From assembly GCA_028678905.1 (NCBI GenBank), contig JAJRCO010000085.1, positions 1 to 20,988 of the forward strand: a stretch of DNA of 20,988 nucleotides, read 5' to 3'. Under the pieces are notes generated by a model. The model was not told the origin of the DNA. It saw nothing but the letters and a program-made list of their open reading frames with translations, and searched no databases. Position numbers and translations under genes: made by a program. This document shows positions 13,568 to 20,988 of this stretch, one piece after another (within the stretch, counting starts at the first letter, position 1; every line of letters starts with the position of its first letter). Origin of the DNA: Methanomicrobiales archaeon. GTDB lineage: Archaea; Halobacteriota; Methanomicrobia; Methanomicrobiales; JACTUA01.

Positions 13568-13939
13568 ATGAGCAAGTTATTGGACAGCATCATTGGCAGG
13601 AACCCCTCTGTCAGCGAAGACGACTACATGGAGCTCGACTTGCAGGCCTTTGAAGGTGCGGAGGGCGAAGAAGCGGCCTCCATGTATGTAAAGGTGGCCA
13701 CCATCGGAGACCTGAAGGATACCCCGCGGGTGAAAGACGAGGTATATAACGGTAACATTGTCATCGTGGATGTGACCAAGCTGAAGATGGACCGCATTAC
13801 CTACGAGCGGGTGCTCAAAGATCTCAAAGAAGTAGCCCGGGACGTTAACGGCGATATCGTCGGTCTGGGGGATCAGAGATATGTGGTGATCACCCCTATG
13901 TCGGTGAAAATATCCCGCGATAAAGTTGGTGGGGCCTGA
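13568..13939 (+). CDS. sepF: cell division protein SepF (archaeal)
   Basis: 123 aa. Membrane anchor for FtsZ at the division site; in archaea that lack FtsA it is the main tether. The first ~11 residues (MSKLLDSIIGR) form the amphipathic membrane-targeting helix, followed by an acidic linker (about 15-38). The SepF (DUF552) core runs from about 40 to 118: YVKVATIGDLKDTPRVKDEVYNGNIVIVDVT, then a helix and DVNGDIVGLGDQRYVVITP. It is immediately followed, with no gap, by the zinc-finger gene (TGA then GTG), so the two form an operon. Confidence 0.95.
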   Translation: MSKLLDSIIGRNPSVSEDDYMELDLQAFEGAEGEEAASMYVKVATIGDLKDTPRVKDEVYNGNIVIVDVTKLKMDRITYERVLKDLKEVARDVNGDIVGLGDQRYVVITPMSVKISRDKVGGA

Positions 13940-14458
13940 GTGAGGTATACCCTCAGAGCACCCTGTCCGCTGTGTAAAAAAGATATAGAATACACATATC
14001 AAACCGAGGATATCCCCTATTTTCCAGAGATTCTTATCACCTCAGCCCTCTGCGACTGTGGTTTCCGACACACGGACACGATGATTACCGGTGGAGGGGA
14101 GCCGTTGCGGTGGAGGGTCCCTGTCCGGTCGGCAGAGGATCTGGCCATCCGGGTGGTACGCAGCACGAGCGGAATCATGAGTATCCCGGAACTTGGGGTG
14201 ACCATCGAACCGGGTCCCGCATGCGAGGGATTCGTCTCCAACGTGGAGGGGGTCCTGTGGCGGGTAATGGAAGCGGTAGAAAGCGTCATTTCCTGGGCTG
14301 AAGGGGAGGACATACCCCGTGCACGGGAGATACAAGAAAAGATCAACCAGGCCCTGGAGGGCGGGATTCCCTTCACGCTGGTGATCGAAGATCCCTGTGG
14401 TAACAGTGCCATCATCAGTAAGGCCGCTTCGAAGGAACCCTACCAGCCGGAAGAATAA
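13940..14458 (+). CDS. ZPR1-type zinc-finger protein (archaeal)
   Basis: 172 aa from a GTG directly after the sepF stop (TGAGTG). The N-terminal zinc finger has C9-x2-C12-x25-C38-x-C40-G, a ZPR1 finger with CxC in place of the usual CxxC in the second half. FPEILITSALCDCGFR, then GEP...WRVP and the typical archaeal ZPR1 beta domain (STSGIMSIPELGVTIEPGPACEGFVSNVEG) follow. Eukaryotic ZPR1 is a chaperone for elongation factor 1A; the archaeal single-copy form is presumed to act on aEF1A, though this is not proven. A hairpin after the gene separates it from the convergent purM. Confidence 0.93.
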   Translation: MRYTLRAPCPLCKKDIEYTYQTEDIPYFPEILITSALCDCGFRHTDTMITGGGEPLRWRVPVRSAEDLAIRVVRSTSGIMSIPELGVTIEPGPACEGFVSNVEGVLWRVMEAVESVISWAEGEDIPRAREIQEKINQALEGGIPFTLVIEDPCGNSAIISKAASKEPYQPEE

Positions 14459-14591
14459 CGATGACGACCCCGTAGGTTATTTTGGTGAGACCTGCGTTAT
14501 CCCTCGGAGCCCCGGTGATAATACAACCACGGAGCTTGCGTTGGGATATTTCCTGAAAACTATTCGAAGGTCCGAGAAAACGAGAGGCATT

Positions 14592-14620
14592 TAGTCTGAT
14601 CGGATAAAGGGATCAGGCTA
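14592..14620. terminator. hairpin between convergent zpr1 and purM
   Basis: TAGTCTGATC (14592-14601) pairs with GATCAGGCTA (14611-14620), 10 bp with one G-U pair and a 9-nt loop. It lies in the 233-nt gap between the 3' ends of zpr1 and purM and is symmetric, so it could mark the transcript end from either side. No long T tract follows on the + strand. The rest of this gap shows no credible gene. Confidence 0.4.
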
Positions 14621-14691
14621 CCTTAGGTCCTGAATTTTCGACTCGGAACAGAGAGTGGGATTCGGCCAAAAAGAAATGTTTTCCGTGTCGC

Positions 14692-15690
14692 TCAGCGGTA
14701 CCGAACCGGTTCTCCCTCGATGCGCACTCCCGGCATCTTCACACATTCTCCTACCACGCGTGCATCCGGCAGGAATTTCTGCACAGCATGGACCTGATCT
14801 TCGGGAACAACGAATGCATATCCCATCCCCATATTGAAAGTTCGGTACATCTCCTCGCGGGAAACGTTGCCCTGCCCCTGGAGGTAGCGGAAGATAGCAG
14901 GTACCGGTAGAGGATCGGTGAAATCAAACCCATAGGACGTGAGGCGGAGGAAATTCAGCAGGCCTCCTCCGGTGATATGCGCCATCCCGTGTACCGTGCA
15001 GGCAGCACAGACCTTCAGGCTCTCGTGATAGATGCGGGTGGGCCGGAGGAGCTCTTCACCGAGAGTGCTCCCTCCCTCAAGATTCTTCCCGTATCCCCCG
15101 GAATCCTCCACGATTTGACGTGCAAGGGTAAGGCCGTTGCTGTGAATGCCGCTGGATGGGATTCCCACGATCTGATCACCGGGCCGTATCCCCTCTCCTG
15201 TCACCACCCGATCTTTCTTCTGGATACCCAGGCAGGTACCGGCCAGATCCAGGCCCTTGATAATCCCTTTCAGGGTGGCGGTTTCTCCCCCCACCACATT
15301 GATATTGGCCTGGCGAGCCCCTTCATTCAGCCCTACCCCGATTTGTTCCAGTACCTCTTCGGTGATGGTATCCGCGGCGATATAATCGACAAACGCGACG
15401 GGTTCCACGTTCATTACGTAGAGGTCGTTCACATTCATGGCAATGCAGTCAATCCCGATAGTCCGCCAATCCTGCAGCTGGTCGGCAATGAGTATCTTTG
15501 TCCCCACTCCGTCGGTGGTGAGGGCCAGTACCTGGGTTCCGTACTCGATCAGGCCGGAAAAGTGCCCGATCTCCCCCTTCATGGGGTACGGTCCCTGCCT
15601 GCGGAAGGTAAGCCTTTTTACCAGGGCTTCGATGGCCCGTTTCTCCAGGTCGATGTCTACTCCGGCACTACGGTAGGTGTGCCTACTCAT
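14692..15690 (-). CDS. purM: phosphoribosylformylglycinamidine cyclo-ligase (AIR synthetase)
   Basis: 332 aa from ATG 15690, chosen because GGAGGT (complement of 15696-15701) stands five nt before it; a start at 15720 would run further into aspartokinase. Converts FGAM + ATP to AIR, the fifth step of purine synthesis. PurM signatures are all present: TYRSAGVDID at the start, ALTTDGVGTK (ATP/Mg binding), GIDCIAMNVNDL, VGGETA, GIPSSGIHSNG and AHITGGGL. The length is normal. Its start overlaps the aspartokinase stop by 8 nt (ATGAGTAG), so the two genes are translationally coupled even though they serve different pathways. Confidence 0.97.
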   Translation of the reverse strand: MSRHTYRSAGVDIDLEKRAIEALVKRLTFRRQGPYPMKGEIGHFSGLIEYGTQVLALTTDGVGTKILIADQLQDWRTIGIDCIAMNVNDLYVMNVEPVAFVDYIAADTITEEVLEQIGVGLNEGARQANINVVGGETATLKGIIKGLDLAGTCLGIQKKDRVVTGEGIRPGDQIVGIPSSGIHSNGLTLARQIVEDSGGYGKNLEGGSTLGEELLRPTRIYHESLKVCAACTVHGMAHITGGGLLNFLRLTSYGFDFTDPLPVPAIFRYLQGQGNVSREEMYRTFNMGMGYAFVVPEDQVHAVQKFLPDARVVGECVKMPGVRIEGEPVRYR

Positions 15691-17083
15691 CAGGTACCTC
15701 CGCGAGGCGGAATTCATCATGGAGGATCTGGACCGCCTTTACTCCTTCGGCGGTCTTCACCACCAAGGAGATGTTTGCCTCAGAGGACCCCTGGGAGATC
15801 ATGACGATGTTGATGCAGGCTGCACCCAGGGCAGTGAATATGCGTCCGGCGATCCCGGGAGTTCCGGCCATCCCTGCTCCCACCACAGCAATCGCCACCA
15901 CGTCCCGATCCGAAGCCACCTCGCGGAAATAGCCCGATTTGTGGACCGCGGACAGGGCTTCCAGGGCATTTTCCAGGTGCGATTCCTCGATAATCAGCGA
16001 GATATTTGCCTCCGAGGACCCCTGGGAGATCATCATGATATTCACGTCCTTATCGGCGAGTGCGGCAAAGATGGTCTTGGCCACCCCCGGTCGGCCGATC
16101 ATCTGCACCCCGGTCACGTTCACCAGTGCCACTTTATCGATGAGGGTGATCGCCTTCACTACCCTCGTGTCCACCCGACCTTCCCGGAAGACCAGGGTAC
16201 CGGGATAACCCGGGTTGAAGGTGTTCTTCACCCGGATGGGGATGTCTTTACGCATGGCGGGCTCAAGAGATCGGGGATGGAGGACCTTTGCTCCGAAGTA
16301 CGACAGCTCCATCGCTTCCAGATAGGAGATAGAGGGAACAACCCGGGCATCCTTGATCAGACGGGGATCCGAAGTCATGACCCCGTCTACATCAGTCCAT
16401 ATCCATATCTCATCCGCCCCGATCGCTGCCCCCACGATGGTGGCAGAATAATCGGATCCACTTCTTCCCAGTGTGGTCACCACGCCCCGTTCCGTGCATC
16501 CCATATAACCCATAATTACCGGGACCGAGATGGAGAGAAGCGGAGCGACTCTTCCCTTGATTCGTGCCTCGCAGGAGTGAATAGCCAGCGCGTCCCCGTG
16601 GTTCGGAGTGGTGACAATTCCCGCTTCGCAGCCATCCAGGACCTGGGAGGGGACTCCCTGGTGGCGGAGGGCGGCCGAGAGAATCGGAGCAGATAGCCGT
16701 TCGCCGAAGGAGATGATATAATCACGGGAACGGGGGGTCAGCTCGGACAGATTGAACACCGCATTGAAAATATTCTTCAGGCTCTCTAGGCGTTCATCCA
16801 TAGTCGTCCCCACCTCGTTGACCAGGTCGGGTGCAGCAACCTCGAGCGCTTTGCGGTGCCGTTCGCGAAGCGAATCGATGAACGGATCGATTGGTGGTTT
16901 TCGTACACCGTTCGCCACTTCAAGGGCCATCCCGATCAGCTGATCAGTGACCCCGGTCATCGCCGATACAACCACCGCGAGTTCGTTTCCATCCTGCCGG
17001 GAGTGGGCAATGATCTCTGCCACCCGCCGCATTCTTTCCCCATCGCCCACTGAAGTGCCGCCGAATTTCATTAAAAGCCTCAT
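15683..17083 (-). CDS. lysC: aspartate kinase
   Basis: 466 aa. Phosphorylates aspartate, the first step to lysine/DAP, threonine, methionine and isoleucine. The kinase domain (about 1-290) shows KFGGTSVGDGER at the N-terminus, SFGERLSAPILS, TTLGRSGSDYSATI and the nucleotide segment WTDVDGVMTSDPR. Two ACT regulatory domains follow (about 310-466), each with the phrase ISQGSSEANISL, the site where allosteric amino acids usually bind, so end-product inhibition is likely. The size and architecture are of the monofunctional archaeal enzyme; no homoserine dehydrogenase is fused. GGAGG lies 11 nt before the ATG. It shares a 57-nt divergent promoter region with tfrA. Confidence 0.95.
   Translation of the reverse strand: MRLLMKFGGTSVGDGERMRRVAEIIAHSRQDGNELAVVVSAMTGVTDQLIGMALEVANGVRKPPIDPFIDSLRERHRKALEVAAPDLVNEVGTTMDERLESLKNIFNAVFNLSELTPRSRDYIISFGERLSAPILSAALRHQGVPSQVLDGCEAGIVTTPNHGDALAIHSCEARIKGRVAPLLSISVPVIMGYMGCTERGVVTTLGRSGSDYSATIVGAAIGADEIWIWTDVDGVMTSDPRLIKDARVVPSISYLEAMELSYFGAKVLHPRSLEPAMRKDIPIRVKNTFNPGYPGTLVFREGRVDTRVVKAITLIDKVALVNVTGVQMIGRPGVAKTIFAALADKDVNIMMISQGSSEANISLIIEESHLENALEALSAVHKSGYFREVASDRDVVAIAVVGAGMAGTPGIAGRIFTALGAACINIVMISQGSSEANISLVVKTAEGVKAVQILHDEFRLAEVPDE
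15768..16033. repeat. 35-bp direct repeat inside the two ACT-domain segments of lysC
   Basis: Bases 15768-15802 and 15999-16033 agree at 33 of 35 positions and are exactly 231 bp (77 codons) apart. Both encode the same ACT loop (ISQGSSEANIS). The identity at the DNA level exceeds what the shared protein motif requires. Confidence 0.7.
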
Positions 17084-17104
17084 TAAGGCTTGCCTCCGGT
17101 ACAG

Positions 17105-17114
17105 TTATTTTATG
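17105..17114 (+). promoter_or_regulatory. TATA box of tfrAB
   Basis: TTATTTTATG is centred about 30 nt before ATG 17141 and no Shine-Dalgarno sequence precedes that ATG, suggesting a leaderless or nearly leaderless transcript. On the other strand the same A/T block (CATAAAATAA) may act as the aspartokinase promoter. Confidence 0.45.
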
Positions 17115-17122
17115 TACGTACA
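17113..17122. promoter_or_regulatory. perfect palindrome in the lysC/tfrA divergent promoter, candidate operator
   Basis: TGTACGTACA is a perfect 10-bp palindrome that overlaps the downstream edge of the tfrA TATA box, between two divergently transcribed genes. A bound protein would interfere with pre-initiation complex assembly. It does not match the NrpR (GGAA-N6-TTCC) or MsvR-type (TTCG-N10-CGAA) operators. The assignment is inference. Confidence 0.35.
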
Positions 17123-17140
17123 TCTCACCTAATAATACAG

Positions 17141-18772
17141 ATGCGTGCAGACGATGTAATCTCCTGCCATGTCCTGGTAATCGGGAGTGGGGGGGCCGGT
17201 GCGAGAGCGGCTATTGAAGCGCAGAAATATGGCGATACCGTTCTTATTTCGAAGAGCGTAGTGGGAAAAGGAGGCTGCACTCCGATGGCGGAAGGCGGTT
17301 ATAACGCGGTTCTCCGGGCAGGGGATTCCTGCGTACTGCATGAGGAAGATACTCTGCGGGGAGGAGCTTATCTGAACGACCCGGACCTGGTGCAGGTTCT
17401 GGTACGAGAATCCCCCGAACGGTTTCGGGAATTGCTGGAGTGGGGAGCCCTGTTTGATATCTCTTCGGATAACTTCCCGGCTCAGCGGTCTTTCGGTGGA
17501 CAGAGGTTTCCCCGGACCTGCTATGCAGGGGATCGGTCTGGCCATGAGATGATGCTCACCCTGCTTGAACACCTGAGGAATAGCGATGTCAAGATCCTGC
17601 AGGAGATGGCGGTACTTGAGCTGCTCAAGGAGGGGGACGCGGTGATCGGAACCGTGGCGATGGATGCCCGATCCGGCGAGATGACGGTGATCCGTGCGGA
17701 CTGCACCGTGCTGGCCACCGGAGGCGGAACCCGTATGTACGACATCTCCACGAACTCAGCCACCGGAACCGGGGATGGATATGCACTGGGATACCGGGCG
17801 GGTGCGACGCTTATCGACATGGAGATGGTGCAGTTTCATCCGACTGGTGCGGTGTATCCCTATGATGTCCGGGGCAGATTGGTCACGGAAGCGGTTCGCG
17901 GAGAAGGTGGGATTCTGCTCAATGCCGAGGACGAACGGTTCATGGCACGGTACGATCCGCAGCGTATGGAGTTGTCCACCAGGGATGTGGTTGCGCGGGC
18001 GATCGCCACAGAGGTGGAAGAGGGCAGAGGGACCTCCCGCAAAGGTGTATACCTGGACGTGACACACCTGCCTGCGAAAAAGATCGAAGAACGTCTTCCG
18101 GTGATGCTCGAACAATTCCTCAAATTCGGTGTCGACATCCGCTGCGAGCCTATGGAGGTCGCGCCTACTGCGCATCATATCATGGGAGGACTGCAGATCA
18201 ATCCCGAAGGAAAGACCTCCCTATCAGGTCTCTGTGCCTGCGGGGAGGTCGCCGGCGGTGTGCACGGGGCGAACCGGCTGGGAGGGAACGCACTGGCCGA
18301 AACTCAGGTGTTTGGGAAGAGAGCGGGCGAATCCGCAGGAAGGGCACCCTCCCGCCAGGGAAGGATCGATCCTCTCCAGCTGGAGGCAGTGGAGAACCGG
18401 GTGGAGCGGTTTTTCTCGGGAACGACGCCCCCATGGGTGGTCTCCCGACAGCTGCAGAAAGCGATGTGGGAGAATGCGGGGATCTTCCGGACACAGATAG
18501 GCCTCCGTGACGCGCTCAAGGTGACGGAATCCCTTCTCGACGTGCCGGTCTGCGCCGTCAGCTCCCAGAACATCACAGAGTGCTTCACCGTCCGGAACAT
18601 GTGCTTGTCCGCATCCCTCGTTGCCCGATCCGCTCTCCTGCGTCCGGAATCGCGGGGAGCACACGTTAGGAGCGACGTGAAGCAGACCTGGGATGCAGCG
18701 ACGTCTCCGTACGGACACACCTGGGTCTCCCTCGCTAGCCAGGGAATTATGCGGCAGGAGGTAGCAGGTTGA
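17141..18772 (+). CDS. tfrA: thiol:fumarate reductase subunit A (FAD flavoprotein)
   Basis: 543 aa from ATG 17141; an in-frame TTG at 17090 would lie upstream of the promoter. Member of the succinate dehydrogenase/fumarate reductase flavoprotein family. In methanogens TfrAB reduces fumarate with coenzyme M and coenzyme B thiols, giving succinate for biosynthesis and the heterodisulfide CoM-S-S-CoB. The N-terminal FAD site is VIGSGGAGARAAIEA (G15-x-G17-x2-G20). The fumarate-site segments are MVQFHPTG, TEAVRGEGGILLN, TAHHIMGGL and GANRLGGNALAE. The histidine that binds FAD covalently in SdhA/FrdA is C46 here (GKGGCTPMAEGG), consistent with non-covalent FAD. The next gene overlaps its stop. An aspartate-oxidase or SdhA assignment is less likely given the fused TfrB partner. 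Confidence 0.94.
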   Translation: MRADDVISCHVLVIGSGGAGARAAIEAQKYGDTVLISKSVVGKGGCTPMAEGGYNAVLRAGDSCVLHEEDTLRGGAYLNDPDLVQVLVRESPERFRELLEWGALFDISSDNFPAQRSFGGQRFPRTCYAGDRSGHEMMLTLLEHLRNSDVKILQEMAVLELLKEGDAVIGTVAMDARSGEMTVIRADCTVLATGGGTRMYDISTNSATGTGDGYALGYRAGATLIDMEMVQFHPTGAVYPYDVRGRLVTEAVRGEGGILLNAEDERFMARYDPQRMELSTRDVVARAIATEVEEGRGTSRKGVYLDVTHLPAKKIEERLPVMLEQFLKFGVDIRCEPMEVAPTAHHIMGGLQINPEGKTSLSGLCACGEVAGGVHGANRLGGNALAETQVFGKRAGESAGRAPSRQGRIDPLQLEAVENRVERFFSGTTPPWVVSRQLQKAMWENAGIFRTQIGLRDALKVTESLLDVPVCAVSSQNITECFTVRNMCLSASLVARSALLRPESRGAHVRSDVKQTWDAATSPYGHTWVSLASQGIMRQEVAG

Positions 18773-20223
18773 GGATCACTGCCCGTATCTATCGGTTTGA
18801 CCCGGCCTGCGATTCCGAGCCCCATTATGACACCTGCACCGTAGATGTTGAGGAAGGGGCCCGGGTCCTGCACCTTCTACATGCCGCTCACGAGAGAGAT
18901 CCCACACTCTCCTACCGCTACTGCTGCGGGACCGGCCAGTGTGGGAGCTGCGCCCTGCGAGTAGACGGGACGCCGGTGCTTGCCTGTATGGAAGAGGCCA
19001 GGGATGGTATCACCATCGAACCTCTCAACCTACCCATTAAAAAGGACCTGGTGATCGATATGCAGCCAGCGCTTTCGCGACTGGCGGGCATATTATCTCA
19101 AAGCGAGCAGCGCCCACCCACGCGTGAAGAAGTGGAAGCGATAAAACCGCTGCGGGAGTGTATCGAATGCCTGGCCTGTGTCTCCGTCTGCCCGGCAATG
19201 GAGGTGGCCGAATTTACAGGCCCCACCGCCATGCGCCAGCAGATGCGTCTCACTCTTGATCCTCGGGATCATGCCGATCGTATTACGGAGGCGATACGAG
19301 ATGGTCTCTTCACCTGCACCACGTGCCAGAACTGCTGGAAGGTATGCCCAAAGAACATACAGATACCGGGCAAGGCGATAGAGAAGCTGCGGGCCCTTGC
19401 CAACCGCAAAGGGCTCACTCTTCCCCGCCATCGCGAGGTGGAGCAGCTGATTCAAGAGACGGGACGGAGTATTCCCCGCGGTAAATCTACATTCCTCGAA
19501 CAGGTGCCGGAGGTGATTGAACCGGATGGCGAGCCGCGAAAGACGGTAGGTTTTTTCGTGGGATGCATGTATGACTTCCGGCTTCCCGAATCTGCATTGG
19601 ATGCGATCGAAGTGCTCCGCCGAAACGGTATCCGTGTGATCATTCCCCACGAGCAGGTCTGCTGCGGATCACCCCTGATACGCACCGGTCAGTTACAGTT
19701 TCTGGATCATCTCCAGCGTCGGAACATCCAGGCCTTTACCTCCCGGGGTATCGACACAGTGGTGACCATGTGTGCGGGCTGCGGATCAACACTGAAGAAC
19801 GACTACCGCACCCCTTTCGTCGTAAAAGATATCACCGAAATCCTCACCGAGCTCGGAATAGAAAAACCGGCTCGTCTTCCCCTGCGGGTTGCCTACCATG
19901 ATCCCTGCCATGCTCTCCGGGGCCAGGGACTCCGTGAACCCGCCCGTATCCTCCTTAAAGATGTGGTGGAGATGATCGAAGTCCCGCAGAAATGCTGTGG
20001 GGCAGGTGGCGGGACCCGGTCCGGGTGCCCGGAGGTATCTTCCGCCCTGGGAAAGAAACGAGCGGAAGAACTGGCAAAAACCGGTGCTGACGTGATCGTC
20101 AGCTGCTGCCCATTCTGTGAGTATCACATCGCGGGATTTGCCGACCGGCCGGTAAAGAACATCACCACCATCCTGCGGCAGGCATACCGGAGGAAAGATC
20201 TCGGGGCCTGCCCGGAGCAATAG
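18769..20223 (+). CDS. tfrB: thiol:fumarate reductase subunit B (Fe-S, CCG-domain protein)
   Basis: 484 aa from a TTG overlapping the tfrA stop (TTGA), fixed by GGAGGT at 18756-18761. Domains in order: a plant-type [2Fe-2S] ferredoxin with C53, C58, C61, C73; a two-cluster [4Fe-4S] domain with CIECLACVSVCP and CTTCQNCWKVCP (about 130-205); and a C-terminal HdrB-like half with two CCG modules (VGCMYDF...CCGSP...CAGCGS, then YHDPCH...KCCGAGGG...CCPFCEYH). The CCG half is where CoM-SH and CoB-SH are expected to be oxidised, and electrons pass through the clusters to FAD in TfrA. This SdhB + HdrB fusion distinguishes Tfr from ordinary succinate dehydrogenase. It probably acts as a soluble TfrAB complex, since no membrane anchor genes follow. 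Confidence 0.95.
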   Translation: MRITARIYRFDPACDSEPHYDTCTVDVEEGARVLHLLHAAHERDPTLSYRYCCGTGQCGSCALRVDGTPVLACMEEARDGITIEPLNLPIKKDLVIDMQPALSRLAGILSQSEQRPPTREEVEAIKPLRECIECLACVSVCPAMEVAEFTGPTAMRQQMRLTLDPRDHADRITEAIRDGLFTCTTCQNCWKVCPKNIQIPGKAIEKLRALANRKGLTLPRHREVEQLIQETGRSIPRGKSTFLEQVPEVIEPDGEPRKTVGFFVGCMYDFRLPESALDAIEVLRRNGIRVIIPHEQVCCGSPLIRTGQLQFLDHLQRRNIQAFTSRGIDTVVTMCAGCGSTLKNDYRTPFVVKDITEILTELGIEKPARLPLRVAYHDPCHALRGQGLREPARILLKDVVEMIEVPQKCCGAGGGTRSGCPEVSSALGKKRAEELAKTGADVIVSCCPFCEYHIAGFADRPVKNITTILRQAYRRKDLGACPEQ

Positions 20224-20266
20224 ATCCCCGTTGGTATCGCATCTTGTGATAAGAACAGATGACTAC

Positions 20267-20273
20267 TTTTTTT
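20267..20273 (+). terminator. oligo-T terminator after tfrB
   Basis: Seven consecutive T about 45 nt after the tfrB stop form an archaeal-type terminator. The remaining sequence to 20463 shows no credible gene, only a weak CACAG/CTGTG inverted repeat at 20404-20421. Confidence 0.45.
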
Positions 20274-20463
20274 CGGCTTGCGTCTAGTCTTCCAGAATTC
20301 ACCCCCTTCGGAACAATTGGTCGTCGTTTCGTCGTGATCCTCTCCCATTTTCTGATCGGCAGAGCACAAGAATTGGGTTCGGGGCGATTTCATTCATTTG
20401 GTACACAGTAACCACTCTGTGGATATGGCAAGTAAATACACCTTACATTGATATTTTCAGGCA

Positions 20464-20988
20464 CTAGGAGGATCGAGCCGTTTCTGGCGGGAGAAAGAGA
20501 GAGGCGGCCTCGGCGATCTTTTCCGGGGTTCCCAGAATGATTGCCCGGTCCTGTGCTTCGAGGGTGGCTTCTGCTCCAGGGTTGGCGAGGATCTGGCCAC
20601 TTCTTTCGATAGCTACGACGGTCACACCATGACGTTTGCGCAGCGCTATCTCCCCAAGGCTTTTTCCGCAAACCGCCGCACCGGGGACTACCCGGAATGT
20701 GGAGATTTCGATGTCAGGCAGATCGATAGTCAGATCCGAGAGCGTAGCAGACATGCGGGGAAGGCTGCGGAGCATTTGATAATTGTCCGCCCGCACTTCG
20801 GCGATAAATTTGTCGATGGTGTCACGGGGGATAAGGTACTTCTTCAGCACACGGGTGAATATTTCAACTGAGGTCTCAAAGTCTTCCGGAAGTACCTCGT
20901 CTGCTCCCAGTCGGTAGAGAGGCTCCACCTCCTGGAGATAGCGCGTGCGCACGATGATGTACAGATTTGGGTTCATACGCCTCGCCAG
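20464..20988 (-). CDS. CPA2/KefB-like cation:proton antiporter, C-terminal TrkA-C (RCK) part (partial)
   Basis: The frame is open through the right edge, so the N-terminal part is missing; the visible 174 codons are the regulatory end. The segment LARRMNPNLYIIVRTRYLQEVEPLYRLGADEV is the last strand/helix of a TrkA-N (Rossmann) domain that senses NAD(H). After the linker (EDFETSVEIFTRVLKKYLIP) comes a TrkA-C domain (about the last 90 residues: STFRVVPGAAVCGKSLGEIALRKRHGVTVVAIERSGQ). The EVLPEDFETSVEIF linkage is typical of KefB-type potassium or sodium/proton antiporters fused to an RCK module; the membrane half would lie outside the window. The ATG at 20976 is internal and not the true start. 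It converges on tfrB. Confidence 0.88.
   Translation of the reverse strand: MARRMNPNLYIIVRTRYLQEVEPLYRLGADEVLPEDFETSVEIFTRVLKKYLIPRDTIDKFIAEVRADNYQMLRSLPRMSATLSDLTIDLPDIEISTFRVVPGAAVCGKSLGEIALRKRHGVTVVAIERSGQILANPGAEATLEAQDRAIILGTPEKIAEAASLFLPPETARSS

Noticed and set aside
14397..14594. 65-codon plus-strand frame over the zpr1 end and the following gap
   Set aside because: It mostly overlaps zpr1 in another frame, lacks a ribosome site and resembles no protein; the gap is better described by its hairpin.
14977..15804. 275-codon plus-strand frame opposite purM and the lysC end
   Set aside because: It is antisense to two well-supported genes and has low-complexity composition.
15677..16696. 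339-codon plus-strand frame opposite aspartokinase
   Set aside because: It is antisense to a clear lysC; the His/Gly/Arg-rich composition is typical of the reverse complement of a coding gene, with no ribosome site or family resemblance.
1..20988. Mobile elements, CRISPR arrays, prophage or toxin-antitoxin genes
   Set aside because: No transposase, integrase, regularly spaced repeats or toxin-like pairs were found on either strand.

Overview
The window reads as a chromosomal segment of a euryarchaeal methanogen, most likely Methanomicrobiales or a close class II relative. The evidence is archaeal-type genes (Lsm/Sm-like protein, ribosomal protein L37e, archaeal SepF, an archaeal ZPR1-type zinc finger, an MCT-1-like PUA protein), TATA boxes about 25-30 nt before start codons, an initiator tRNA-Met with an A1-U72 pair, and a TfrA/TfrB pair resembling the CoM/CoB-dependent thiol:fumarate reductase of methanogens. 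The exact lineage is inference. No insertion sequence, integrase, CRISPR array or rRNA was seen.

Left part (1-7651). A minus-strand cluster carries an acetyltransferase, a radical SAM enzyme and a CDF metal exporter that leaves the window on the left. Diverging from it is a two-gene operon for Ku and a stand-alone LigD-type ATP-dependent DNA ligase, the core of a non-homologous end-joining system that is rare in archaea. A rubredoxin (minus), a small unknown protein, a DUF4097-type lipoprotein with TSN repeats, and an overlapping pair of GNAT-fold genes (one GNAT, one MprF-C-terminal-like) follow.

Middle (7652-11014). A strong TATA box precedes a leader of about 145 nt with several nested inverted repeats, then a 40-residue membrane protein of the symporter-accessory type, then a sodium:solute symporter gene carrying two in-frame stops and four frameshifts. 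Next come a pterin carbinolamine dehydratase-like gene with two of its three catalytic histidines replaced, a thioredoxin (minus) with a possibly frameshifted ORF in front of it, and the initiator tRNA-Met.

Right part (11015-20988). This is mostly housekeeping. lsm, rpl37e and purF run on the minus strand. A PUA protein and a sepF-zpr1 operon run on the plus strand. purM and aspartokinase overlap on the minus strand, and tfrA-tfrB run on the plus strand from a divergent promoter region containing a perfect palindrome. The right edge holds the C-terminal part of a CPA2/KefB-like antiporter with a TrkA-C (RCK) domain. Several first genes (Ku, sepF, tfrA) look leaderless, whereas many genes inside operons have Shine-Dalgarno sites.
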